Below are positions 11,901 through 25,200 of a DNA stretch of 64,000 nucleotides, piece by piece. Under the pieces are notes generated by a model. It saw only the letters and a program-made list of their open reading frames with translations. It did not search any database and was not told the origin of the DNA. Each line of letters opens with the position of its first letter. Positions within the stretch are counted from its first letter, which is position 1. A program made the position numbers and the translations under genes. The stretch lies in contig NC_091871.1 of NCBI RefSeq assembly GCF_019399895.1, positions 3,873,001 through 3,937,000 on the forward strand, given 5' to 3'. Source of the stretch: Cardiocondyla obscurior (lineage: Eukaryota; Arthropoda; Insecta; Hymenoptera; Formicidae).

Positions 11901-14900
11901 TCGCGGAAAAATTTATGCGAAACTTCGCCGTCGTCTCGTTCCGTCTCAACGAGAAGGCACACTCACGATAAAGCTCTCTCTCCCCGCTCTCTGTGCCCCG
12001 TTATCCTGGGGCTTTTACCCGCGGCCAACGCGCGCGTCCCATTAAAATACATAAAGAACATTGCCCCTTACGTAAATCACTCGCCGCGAGCTCCAATTGG
12101 GTGGGAATGATTATTAAACGTCTGATACCGCGGGTTATAATTTCCGTCTCGTTTCATCCACTCGTAACATCGTTGATTAATTAGAAACTCATTATGCGAG
12201 GTTCTAGGGAAGGGATTAAAATCTAACGTGTAGGATATGTGATGCGCGTGATACGTTTACTTGCGTATATCGTCTCGATGTAATATACGCGGCGATTATT
12301 TGCAGCGATAACACGCCCGGAATATTCGGCGAGCTTCGCAATTACTGAATTTAACCAGGGATAAAACGCATTCGCGAAACGGGTTTCTCAGCGCTTCCGC
12401 GCGAGGTGCTTTTAGTAATGCCCCGGTTCACTCGCGAATTCAAGGGCAACGGCTACGACGGGCCATTAGCGAAAGGAAATACTTATGCATGCAACACTAA
12501 GCTTTTATGCGGCTCTCCGAGAGCATCGCGATTGGAAGTTGATTGTACAGTCGCGCCGCGTATATAAAAGTTACGAGATCGGAATAGATTTCCCGCGGGT
12601 CCATATTCGGGAAAGGAAACGGATACGATTGTCAAATATATACGAAAGTGTGCGCGCACGTCGGTGATTAATGGAAATGGAAATGGGGCGAGCTACGAGC
12701 GAAGCTGATACAGCTCCGGGAAGAAAGCCTGGCCCAGGAAACGGGCCACACGCCGTTTACGTATGCATGCGATATGCGCGCGTTTTTGCATAAAAGCCAA
12801 CTCCGCTCTGTCCCGGCGCTACCATCAACCTGCTGAGTACGCGAGCAGATGCGTGCCCTGCTAAAGAAAAAAAAAAAAAAAAAAGAATAAAAATAAACGG
12901 AAAAAAAATAAAAATAAATGGAAGCGCTATGCACTTAGATAACATGCTACTAAAACAATAGGGCTTTAGAAGCCGTCGAAAATTCCGGACTCCGCTGTAC
13001 GATAACGTTCGTAATTCGTGAGTATGTATTAAATAGGCGTTATTACGAGCGATGATATCGATGTCACTGGGATGTACGAGGTAATTATAAACGGAGAGAA
13101 ATTGTTCGGCGGTCCTATGAACTCCCGCGAAAGGCCCCGCGAATTTTCGGAACAAACGATGCCCGCCGATAGGGCAATTGATTCGAATTCCTGGCGAGTT
13201 AACGCGCGAGTAAATTCCCGTAAGTGTTTCAACGTTAGTCGAAAACTGGGAATGGCCGCAGGTAACCAGAGGCATTTGCCCAGTATGATCATGTATGTGT
13301 TATGCGTGTAACTTTGCGGTAACTTGAGCTGCGTGTATACGTGTATAGGGTATGTAAATGCGACTTCTGCGAATGATATGTCGTGCTGTATGTGTGTGTA
13401 TGACGATGGTATGGTATGCGCCTACTAACTGTGCCGGCGGCCAAGTTGCAGACCCGCGGCAACCTAATCCCACGTTCGCCTAATCATCCCACAGCTCACA
13501 GCGATTTATCTTAAACTTCCGCTTCCGTGCGTGGATACGTGTAACACCCCGATTCGACCGTCGTAAATTACCGTTATGGTCCGTATCCGTTGCGCGAGCA
13601 CCTTCGCTGGTGTACCAATAATCTTAATGATAATAGGATATGTATCTGGGATAACCCTGGCCTTACAACAGGCGGCGTTGTCTAAACACACGTAAGAACA
13701 CAGGACGCGTATTTCGCGGAGAGGGTATGGACGAAAGATTTTATGCATATATAAATATATCGTAAAAAAAATAAAATAAAATAAATCTTGTTACACGACT
13801 CAATTTAATTTCATTTGCGTCCATTACGTGTCTGCATAATTATTGCGCAACGTTCGAAAGACACCGCTTCGCGTGTCCGACGCACCCTTCGCGTGTCCCG
13901 CGCCCTTTCGCATCGCGCGCTTAATGTCCCGTGTAATTTTGACGCGTCCGCGTTATCGCCGAAATGATTATTCGCGAACGGTCGTCCGCAATGAATTGCA
14001 AGACGAAAATAAATGGAGAATGCGATTAGTCGTCAGATGTGATTTCAGTCGTTCTCCTTAAGCTAGGCATCGTCAAAGGGTTGCTAAGAGACGAGCCAGA
14101 AGTAATCTGTGTGACTGGCGAATTAATTCGGGAGGGTGAAATGAGAGTTTTTGTCTGTTTATATATATACATTTCCGCCTTCTTCGTATTTTGCGAATTA
14201 AATAATTGTTTTTTCTTTTGTTTTTTTTTTTTAATGAAAAATGAGTACAAAGAAATCTTTACAGGCGCTTTTACAAGCACAGATTGTGTCCTCTGTGTAA
14301 TTAAAAATCTAATATTTCCATAACGTCCCGTAAAGTTCCCTGTAAATTACAGCTTCGAATCCTTTCAACGCGCTCGCGATATATCAGAGCTGCTACTCCC
14401 CATTCGGCGTGACTAATGGATTAACTAAGTTGAATGCACTAAAGGCGTAACGCGCATGCAACTTCCAGCACGAAGTAACTTCCGGTTATGGGGATGCTGA
14501 ATATGTGACAGTCACTCGTGATCTTATTACGTCGCGAGTGGCGAGGGAAGGTATTGGATAAATCTAGGCGAGACTGAGACTCATGTCAAGAGGGGGATCT
14601 TTACTAATGTCACTCAATTGCACTGGCAATCTGCATCCCTTTGACGTTTTCCTGGTCCATGAATGCGCAAAAAAAAAAAAAAAAAAAAAAAACAAATGGG
14701 CACGCTTTCGTTCGTACGTTTTTTCGTTCTTCAAACTCTCCGCGAGATATATTCCGTAAAATTATCGCCCTTTCAGGCGGCGAATTTATTTCCTTAAAGA
14801 CTAACCCAGATGTGACCCTCTCGACATACGTCATGCCAGTTTTTACGCCATTTCGCGTACGACTTCGTATTTATTATCGCGGCAACAAAATGCGTCCTTT

Positions 14901-17900
14901 TACGCGAGAAAAACCGCCAGAACGTAAAAATCTTTTCTCGGACTTGTCGCCCCCGAGTGTCTTTCTATGAAGTAGCTGTTAATTGATCTTAATTGCGCTT
15001 CAATAAACTTGGGTTACTTATATCTACTAGCTGCGAACAAACTTTCGCGTCATTAAGTATAAAACAAATCTACCGGTATGTGAGTATCAAATTGCGCTTC
15101 CGCTTCTCGACTCAAGGAACTTTCCGAGAACGATATCCGCCACACTTACTTGACAGTTTTTAAAATAATTATCTTAAAATTGAACTACGTGCGCGCGCGC
15201 AGACGGGACATCGGATCCACGTAATCGATCACTCTATTATCTCGGCTGGTTGCTGTAACGTATCGCACTGGGTCGCCTTGTCGGTATATCAATAAAAAAA
15301 AAAAAAAAAAAAAAAAAAATAGCAAGTTTGCGCCCGGCTGGATTGCCAGACAGATCAATTAAAATTAATCCAGCCGCCAATTGCACGACGCGGAAATACA
15401 GAAAAATATGAGGACCGCTGATGGGGAATCGGATCAGAAATTATAACAAAACAAACGAGAATTGAACAACGCTTTTCGTCACGTCGTTGACTTTGTCGCG
15501 GAAAATAAATTTCAAATTAAAAAAAAAAAAAGAAAAAAAAAAGAACGTTCGTTGAAATTCAGTCGAAATTCCATAATTTAACGTCTGACGAATAATCTTT
15601 GTCGCGTCCCGTTCTCATGCAAATTTATTAAACTTTTTTTTTTTAGCGTCGCCTTTAGCGACCGTAGTACACCAAAAGAAAATTAAAAAAATTCTTTTAG
15701 ATTGTGAGCTTGTGAGATGCTGTGAGCCACGTTTCCTTCTACCTCCCGGTTGTTTCGATTATCACACGAAAGCTTACATGCTACGGTTTTATCGCTCGCT
15801 CCGCTGGAAAAAACACGACTAAACATTTTGTTATAGTATTAATTGACACAAATCTACCGCGTAGGCTAGTAATATATGTATACATGTATATACCTTCATG
15901 TATATATTCATATGCATAAAATTAGGCGTATGCGAGTGTGTGCGTGAGAGATGTATCGATTGCGAAGGATTATGACGATACTCTTGGGTATATGAGACGT
16001 GAGTGTCTGAGAGAGCCAAGAAAAAAATCGGCCTGGCACACCGTGACTCGAGCGACAAAGCTCGAGAAGACGATTACGAGCGTGTATTAGACACTTATAG
16101 TGGTACCACAACAGTATACATATAGTTATTAATGACCATTACTAGGCGTCTAGCATATTACTTATCTCGACGCGGACGCGGTCGCTCCTTTCGCATTACG
16201 CTCATATAAAAGTGAGAAACGGTAGAGAATTGGTCTTGTCGCATATTGGCTTCATATCGCCGCCGGTCCCGTTCGGGGAAACGTGGCGGCTCGACTGACG
16301 ACCTCGTTCGCCGGTGCTCCGACTGGCCCTTTCGTTCGCCAAGGCGGCGCAAATCCACGACGCGGTAATTGATTTATGCGCGAGCACGAATTCGACCCGC
16401 CGTCAGTCGAAACGTCCGTTTGCCTCGAAGACGATTCACGGAACGTCGAGGAGCCAGCCGCTCTCCCTCCTCGAAGACTCGCTCCAATTAAAATCCCCTG
16501 CATCGACGTCGTTCAATTAAAAAAGCATTTCACTCTCGCTCCTCCGAGTGCATCTCTTTCTCGTCCCTTCGCCGGAATTTGCGGAGTGCTTAAATTAGAC
16601 GTTAATAAAATGTAATAAATGGAAATTTCATCGAAACGTTTTTTTAGCAGAATTTGTGGTGATTTTTAGCGACTCCCGAAGGCAAAAGTGCCAGGTAAGA
16701 AGTGAAATTTTTCTCGAGCGAAAGGAAGGCACTCGCGTTCTTTGATTTGAATAATTAGAACTCGTGGCGAGTCAAGCGGCGGATTCGCGAGAAAGAATAA
16801 ATCTAAGAAAAAAAAAAAAAAAAATGCGACATTCTCTCGAGTTATATATAATAATGTTCTTCGTCGTTATAAAGCATCGCGCTATTTCGCGACGACCCGT
16901 GCAAGCGCAGCGCCCACGAAACAAGTTGCCAACACGCGTGCGTCACCGGTTACCATTAATTAGCGGCATGACATTCTTGCTAGTTGTTGATAGAAACTGG
17001 AATGATTAAGGAAACCGCATAATGCAGGCGCGCTGTATGAGAAACAACGAGCTTGTCCGCGCGTTTACAGATAACGCTACGCGAACAGGCGAAATTTTTT
17101 CCCGCGGCGTTTCCGCGAATGAAGTATTACCGAGCCACGAAATGGGCGATTATAATTCCCTTACGAATCCCTTCGCGCAAGTGACGACGTGTCTTTTAAC
17201 AGAGCCGCGAAAGAAGAGTGCATCGTTTTATATAAAACTCGGCATTATATAAAAATCTTGCCGTTTTAACGCTGCGTATAACCCTGTAATAAACAAGCGA
17301 CGCCTCTCCTTCAATTTCCTGCCGGTAAACGGCCGGGATTTGCGTTTGGTTTTACTGCCTTGTTAAAAATGTTCATTCTAACGGCGGGGAAAAGGGGGAA
17401 ACAGTCGGACCGTGAATTATAAATAAATTAGCGCGCGAGGAAAAATTATAATTTCTTTTTTTTTTTTTTCCTCTATGAAAGACAAACGGTAGAGAAGTGG
17501 TGCGTGCGTTTTTCGTTACGCGGCGAGTTAATTGTAATTGGTCTCGAGCATGCATAGCAAGTAATTGCAATTATCAAATGCGAGTGCAAAATTGTACATT
17601 TAAAGACTTGCCTCAAAAAGACTTGGAAGCTACCGTTTCAGCTTTTTCTTAAGAGATGAGCTCGCGAAATCGTGCGCACAAATTAATTTTACATTTAGAT
17701 TATATATATTTATACATAAATATAAAAATTTGTATAGTATATAAAATTTATATAATATATAAATTTATATATATTTATATAAATAATATGCGCGTTTACA
17801 TTTTATTTGTCGTCGGAGAGAGATGGCACTTGTTGAGACGAGCGAAAGTGAAATTTTTTATGCAGCTGCGGAGTACGCTTGCCTCTGAATTTTTATTGTT

Positions 17901-20900
17901 ACAATCAGCGTGCGAGGCTCGACGACATATAATTTCGAAATAGTTAGCCCGGTTTCTTATCACTTATGCATCCATGACGGATCACCGGAGGTTACGCCTC
18001 CGTTTTTAACGCGCCTTTAGTTTCCTCGTTTTCTCTCAGGACAGCACTCTTTTTTTTCTTTTCTTTTTTTTTTTTTTTTCACGATTGCATTATTCTTCAG
18101 TATTATTGACTCTTGCACCGGCGACGCCGGTTTCGGTACCTTGCTATCCGCTTTAAGAAATAATGCGCGAAATATGAGGTTTCTCCAAAACTCCGTTGCA
18201 TAAAGTATCCCAAAATAATTCTTAGCAGCTTATTAAAAGTCTTTAATAAACTTTGTGAATTTTGAGCGCCGTCGGGCGAAAACTTCGTACGTACGCTCGC
18301 GATATTCATCTTAGCATTTTCTCTCTCCGTATAAATTTTGCATTTTTCTCCTCTCTGAATTTTCCTACCGCCCGTTCTCGTCCGGTAAATGTATCGGTAT
18401 CGAAACCAGCGTCTCTACACACTCTTTGAACACCAGGTACTGTCCCAGTCACCTAATTCTAACACAACACATCGAGAGTTACGCAGGATAATATTACCTA
18501 GCTTAGGTACAGCGCTATACGTCTGTAAGTCTTTAGATACGGAAGCATATGTATCGGACGTGGTTGTGCGTGTGTGTATGTGTGTGTGTCTGTGTAAGGA
18601 GTCTTTCGCAAGCGTACACACGTCGTTCATTCATTCGATCATTACGTATCGTTTTTTATTCAAGTCGACCCGACAGTCGGTGTACGCAATGCGATCGATC
18701 GGAATAATATGCAACGTCTGTTGAGAACCAGGAAAAATGCTTATTTCTGCAAGCTATCAAACGGTTGGAATAATACTTCCCGTCGCTCGTATACATCGTC
18801 TCGAATTCATCGTCGGTGTGCAAACTCGCTTTTGTCGCCCGGAACGGAATTTCGCCGGAGCGGTGTGCAGTTTTAAAAGAGCACCCTCGTTTCAGCGGCA
18901 TATTTTTTTATACCCAGTCGCCGAGACTCGACGCGTAACGGAGACAGGTGTATACGAACGGCGCGTTATCGTCACGATATACTTCTATTACTCTACCACG
19001 GTATAATGTATAATAATTATTACTACAACGACGTACAACAATCATTAGTCTTGTCGTTCTCCACCTTGCCGTAGCTGCACCGCGACGTATTGACGACTGT
19101 TAGAAAAAATTTCACGCACGCGACCGTATGTACACGGTAAATTTTCTTCCGGCGTGATACGCGCGGCTCTCTTTCGCGATTACGCGTTCTCGCGTGCATC
19201 TCTGCCTGCGGTCGGCGTAAAAATCATCGGAGGGATTCGTCAAATTTTGTCATTTATTCATTTATTCGTCTTTTCTTTTTCTTTTTTGTTTTTACCCCTT
19301 CCCCCCTCCTTTCCCTCGTTTAAAAACCTAATCTTGTTTCGGAAGGAAATCCACGGGAATACATTCCCGTCGTTGGCTCGCCTCGCAGTGGAACGTGTAG
19401 AAAAGATAAGAAGTACAACCCGAGTGGAAATTTATCTAGCTAATCTGATTTTGCAGCTAGTTATTAGATCGCGCAGATTAAATATATTTCTTAACTATCT
19501 TCAAAAAATAAAGTTGTCATTTAAAAAAAAAAAAAAAACAAAATCAGTCTAGTATCGGTCGTCTAGTCACTGTCGAGCGCGGACCATGTATCTAAATAGA
19601 TATCTTTTTTTTTTCGCCGCGCACTTGTTTACTGTTGTGTTCTGGCTATACGCAATTCTCGCTCGACTGCCGAATTCACCTGACAAACCGGTTCTTGCCG
19701 TCCGCTACCGCGCGTCCTCCACCCTGCGAACTCGAAACGCGAAGATCTGCCGACCGATGTAAACACACGCACGTACTCACACTACCGCGGAGATCGGCGG
19801 GTTCGGCGACCAGCGGTCTATGCAATCGAGCATGTGTTAAAGAATAGATAAGTACGCGCAGTAGACTAGTACGCGGCGAAAAACTATTCAGTGCTGGACA
19901 GTTTTGCTAGACAGCCACGAGATGAACCACAAATTTGGCTAATTATTAGGTAACGGTGGGAATCATTTTCCACTCGGGAAGCTGCGGAGATATTGTCGGC
20001 GTAATACTGTCTCTCGCGCGACGGCGCGAGTTACACGAGGATGTACGCGAGGTATCGACTTTTTCTGCGTTTACGCGCGAATTGAATACAGGGGATGTAT
20101 CGTCCCGGGGAATATATTGTCGCACTAAACGTGTGCGCGTTCCTGGATGGCATTAGTATTGGGGTCAACGTTAAGCGTCGCCGATTTTGGAAGTCCCTTT
20201 ATTGTAACGACGGATGTACCCAAGGCGGCCCGTTAACCGGATATTAATCGCGATCGATCTGCGCGACTCGATCGGACTTTACGTATATAAAACGCGAACG
20301 TGAAGTACAGAAATGCCTCGGGCAATCGTCCATGCTGATCGGAAACGTTGCAAAATTGACTCTACGTACTCGTAAGTCGCGTCGGGTGATAGGAAGTTGT
20401 GTGTGGATGTATAACAGTGGCGGATATGAATGCGATATTCTATGATGTCAGGAACTAAGAACGGTACTCGCAGTACGATTTGATGTTTCGTGGCGCGGCG
20501 GGCGCGATCTTAAAACGCTGTGTTAGGTCGTGGTTGCGATTTAACCGCTCGTGGCGATTGCATTATAAAACCGCGTGTAGAGTTTTAAGACGACAGTCAC
20601 CGAGCGTAAGACTCGACTGCGAATATCGCGGAAGGAATGATTTTCCGTTTGCGTTGCGCGCTCGCACTGTCCGCACATTGTCGGAAATCGTGCGAAGTGT
20701 TCATTTGGCGGCGATTAGTCGCTGTTGGGCTTCCCGCGCGTTTCCCTCATCCGTCCTGAGCAATTAGTCGCGCTAACAGTTATGCAATTGAAAACCCATT
20801 GTGCTTCGCGCGTATTTTCGGCGCCTTCTTTACTCAGGCACCTTTACGTGTGCGTTTTGTCGCGGCGTGCTCTTTCACATCGTAGAAACGCCGATCTTTT

Positions 20901-22224
20901 TGCCGGCGTGATTTTCACTTCGGATCGATTTACGTTACATTTTCTTCTTATTCTTTTTTTTTTTTCTGTATGATGAACGGGCTCGCGTACTCGCGAGCTT
21001 CCGGTGCGCTTACAGGCGTTTTTACGGGAGCGATGAATTTCGATGTTTTACGAAATACAATTTTCCGCGGTGTCTGCGCGACGTGTATTCTTATCGCTAT
21101 AATGTGACTCGGCATTATGCCCTCTACGATTCTCAGGTAACGTTCGGCGCCAGCGCGGGCGCTTGTGCTTCGTGCAATCGTAAAAAATTTTTTTTAGCAA
21201 CCGGAAAGCGGGAGGGAAATTGAGGAACGGTCGGGTGATAAAAGTAGAACGCGAGTAACGGAACTGGGATGAGATTAATTCGGGTGGGCGAAATACTTAT
21301 TCCGAAAACAGTCGCATCGCATTTCTCGCGGGCATATTTTTCACAACACTTGTTCGCGTCGCCCAGACACAGCGGCCGATTCTAACGTTAATATTCACTA
21401 GCTTAAAGCGCATCTACGAATAAAGCACCATCTAATTACGTCTAAAATGCTTAATAAATGAGCTTGCCGACGACCCCGCGCGCCGCTTCGCGCACGGATC
21501 TCGTGAATCAGTAATCGTCGATCACGATCGATCGATCGTTACCGAAGCCGGCGTTTTCTCGCCCCTTAGAAATATTGCTTGATCAAGCGTCAGTGGTGTT
21601 ACACTTAAATTGACTAGTACCGTTTGTAACATGTATCTTACACAACCATCTCGGAGGCTCTCTCGCATCCTTCTAACAACCTTAGTGAAAGAGAGCGAGC
21701 GAAATTGTCGTCGCTCCCTTTGACAGCAAAGCTTGACTTCCTTTCGGTGTCGCGCGTTACGTTGATTGAGTATACGCGTTACTCGGCGGCGCGGTCTTAA
21801 CTTTAGCGCCAAATTTTGTTAAACTCGCAATACCTCACCCATTTTACAGCCGAGCCGACGTGCCCGCGTACTCGACATTCGAGATATATGTGTGCCGCAT
21901 AGTGAATTCGAAGAACGCGGGAGAGATCGATCGTTGTGAATTTTACGTCAGACTGCCGAAAAATCACCCGAGTATTGTAAAAGTGCCGACGACGCCGGGC
22001 GGTCGTTTTATTTCAGGCACGCGCGAGCGTCGTTATTGAGATGACTCGAATTTGAACTTGACAATAATTAAATATCGACACGAAAGTGTCGAATAAATAG
22101 CGTTGAAATGTATCTGTCGATCGCGAAATGTGATAGAGGCGATTCACGATTTTAATCCCCAGCCCCCGAATCTCGAGTACGCTTTACAGAAGTTTTCGTG
22201 TCCTCACTTGATCATGATACTCAC
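8942..22224 (-). other. unc-13: unc-13 intron of 13.3 kb after the large exon
   Basis: The donor is GTGAGT at 22224 and the acceptor TTGTTAG ends at 8942. I searched the minus strand for further phase-compatible exons and found none needed. Contents include a pyrimidine-rich plus strand near 9.4-10.5 kb with a long but interrupted minus-strand reading frame, long A runs at 14669-14692 and near 15294-15319, an AT-rich palindromic stretch at 17700-17790, and T runs near 18050-18080. An alternative first exon of a short (Unc13B-type) isoform could hide here, but I could not recognise one. Confidence 0.75.
9495..10112 (-). pseudogene. Long interrupted reading frame, unrecognised
   Basis: One minus-strand frame is open for about 200 codons with a single internal TGA at 9768-9770. 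The product is rich in Arg, Glu and Asp, with stretches such as RYLEGWRRHENDRIYREY and DAVDRVWKICDAENNRW. The composition recalls retroelement gag-like proteins, but I recognise no motif. The region has few stops on both strands because of its base composition, so chance is a serious alternative. Confidence 0.2.
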
Positions 22225-25200
22225 TGCCGTGGGTCCCTGAGAGATAGCGTTCTCCTTAGAGGCCTCTTCGACCTCCTTGAGCTTCTCCTCGGCCTTACGT
22301 TCCTTCAAGGCCTTGAGCAGCTTCCACTTGGACCCGGGTGGGCCAGGACTCACCTGGCCCTCCTTCAATGTCGTGTCCGAGCTTCCGCAGGACGAGGAGT
22401 CGATCTTGATCTTCGGTAGACTCAAGGTCGCCGTGGTAGCTGTCTCGGCGCTACCGGCTCCATCGCGCTCGAGGCCTTCAAGGACAGTGCTTTCAGAATC
22501 CCAAGCTCCAGGGATGCTGACCGACACTTCGCTAGGTGGTACACTTACGCTACCTTCACGGGATAAAGAATCCGAGCCCTGCGGCATCTTCTCGCTATGA
22601 CGCAGGGTCGAACCGTTGGAACTTCGTCGCGATTGTTGTTCTTCAAGATCCTTTGGCAGTTCTTCTTCCTCTTCTTCGTCCATCGATTGTCCGGGGCTGT
22701 CAGGGCCAGACGTTTCACCAGAGGAGCCCTCTTCCGTAGACGGTGGAGGCTTCTCTTTTTTCGCTTCTATCTCGTGCGCCCACGTATGGTAATCGGTCAC
22801 CCTCGCGAATACAGCTTCTACGCTTTCCGCAGATTTACGTTTAGGTATAGGCTTCTCGTCGCGATATCTGCTGTCGTTCTCTTCGAAGCGATGTTCTTTT
22901 ATGACCGTACCGTTCATTCTACTTCGTGTCTCGTCTCTGCTTTCTTTTTTCTGATCCTTCGGCTTCGTGACAGCTTTCAGTTTAAGCTCTTTTAATACGA
23001 ATGACATTTTTTCTTTTACCGTTTCGTCCGGCTGATAAACCTCGTCTTCAGGTTCTTCGATTAGCGCTTCTGTCATTTCCATCTCAGATTGTCTCTCCAG
23101 CTCTTCGAGTTTTCTCAATTCGTAACAATACCACTCGTCTTCGGAATCGATCGAATCTTCGGTGCTTTGTCGTCTCGAAGATACTCTCGATGTGCTTCTG
23201 TACGAATGAGTGCTGCGATTATCTTCGTCAGGTTCGCCCGATCGCGATCCGGCCCAGGGAATTTCCAGAGATTGTTGGTGGCGAGGTAAAAATCGAGATC
23301 CTCCCGTAGCGTTGTAACCTCTTATAGACGCCGACGGGCTGCCCTCCGACGGCGGAGCTTCTTCCGACAAGCTAGTAACGAGCTCCGGTAATTTTGCGCT
23401 GCCAGATTTCTCGCTTTTCTCACTTTTTTCCGACATATCTTCCGGATATTCGAAACTCGTTTCCAAGGTTTGCGCCGGGCCTTCTTCGCACGGTTTCTTT
23501 TCGTTATTCTCGTCGGTCACCGACTGCTCGTCGGATACTGTCGAAGACTGTCGCTGGCGATACTTGCCGAGCGCTCGCGAAACGGCGAATTCCATGCTCG
23601 AGCCACCGATTAAAGTAACTGGAGGAAGTTTCGGCGCTTTTTCGTTCGGAGCTTCGTCCGAACTTCCCGTCGATCTCTTAATATCGCCGATGGTTTGGAA
23701 GATTGACGATCCGCCGGATCCCGAGCCGGTGCTCTTTCCCGAAGCCTCTTCTTCGAGTAGAGCCGTTTGATCGTTCACGTCGTGCTCGTTAATTTCGACT
23801 TTTCTCTGCTCTTTTTCTTTCGCCCACGTATCTTGAAGAGCTTGTTGATGTAATTGCTCCTGATGCTGTTGAATCTGTTGTTGAAGCGCTTGCTGCTGTT
23901 GTTGAAAAGCTTGCTGCTGCTGGAGCTGTTGCAGCTGCGCTTGCTGCAGCTGTGCTTGCTGCAGCTGTGCCTGCTGCAACTGCGCCTGCTGCTGCATATA
24001 TTCTTTTTGTTGCGCTTGAATTTGTGCTTGCTGCTGCTGCTGCTGCTGTTGCTGTTGCGCTAGTATCTGTTGCGGAGCCGGCTGCTTCCTCTTCGTGCTC
24101 GCGGTCTTTACTTTCGCGAAAAAAGGCGGTTCTTGAGCGATGTCGGATATAACGCTGTCTTCATCTTCCGAGAGGCCGCTTTGCCGGCCGCTACTCCATT
24201 CCGTCTCGGATTGCTCCGGATCGGAAAGAGATTGCGATTGATGGCTGCGACGTTTCGCTTTTTGTAAAATACCGGAGACTGTCGACACTAGCGTATGCTT
24301 TTTCTTTTTTCTCGCGGCTTGGCTTCTGCCCCGGCCTCTACCGAATATTTCGATGGATTTTTGCGGCGGCTGGCCGTCTTGCACGTCAAAATCTTCTCTT
24401 CTAACGCCGCCCGGTAACGACTGACTTCTGTGACGTTTAGTAAGATGCAAATCGGGCAGCCAGTTACTCATGGAGCTCATCGCGTTTTTCAGGGAAGATC
24501 CTCTCCGAACTTTTTTCGATAACTTGCTACTATCGATCTCGTGATCTTTTAAATTCGAAGAGATGCTAATATATCCGGATTGCGAAACTATTACACTCGA
24601 GGCGTCGTAATATTCGCCTTGCTGCGTTTGCTGCTGCTCCGCTCTTCCGCCCTCGTGATCTTGAATATATTGATGCTCTCGTTGCCACTGTCTCTGATAT
24701 CCGTCGGCAAGTTGGGCGCTCTCGGCACTGCTCAACCGCTGGCTGTAAGGCTGATATTGTTGTTGATAGGCTTGAGGATAATTCTGATTTGCATAAATAT
24801 GATGCTGTTGGTACGCCGCATGTGCTTGATAGGCCGGTGGCTGGGGATATCTTCGATCTGATGTGTACGGACTTTGAGTGTAGCTCCCGTCGGAAGTCAA
24901 AGATCTGATGCTAGAAGATGTCGAGTCGTGCGGTATCTGCTCCTCCATCGAGTTTAACCACGACGAGCTTTCGTTTGTCTCGGTACGTGGCAAGTTAGTC
25001 GCGCTAGTTGGATAATATGAAAGAGCGTCCGTGATGTTGCCAGTAGGAAACATCGTACGATACATCGCCGCCTTGTAACCTTCGTGATTAATCATGCCGT
25101 CTGTGAAAGAACTTCCGCGCACCGGCTTTTTTCCGTGGGCCATTATGGTGCCCGTCGACTCTGCGTATTGAAGGGTGCCGTAATTATCTTGATAATTAGC

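Noticed and set aside
12757..13275. 172-codon minus-strand open frame
   Set aside because: It has random-like composition with a poly-Phe stretch caused by an A run, and no recognisable domain.
16158..16503. Overlapping Arg-rich minus-strand frames considered as an alternative unc-13 first exon
   Set aside because: There is no phase-compatible donor with a recognisable Unc13 N-terminal sequence, and several frames are open at once, which points to composition.
21522..21812. 96-codon minus-strand frame just downstream of the large unc-13 exon
   Set aside because: It is not phase-linked to the large exon, has no supporting splice sites, and shows no similarity to the conserved Unc-13 linker.
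23854..24152. Plus-strand poly-Leu and poly-Ala frames
   Set aside because: They are shadows of the CAG/CAA repeat in the unc-13 coding strand.
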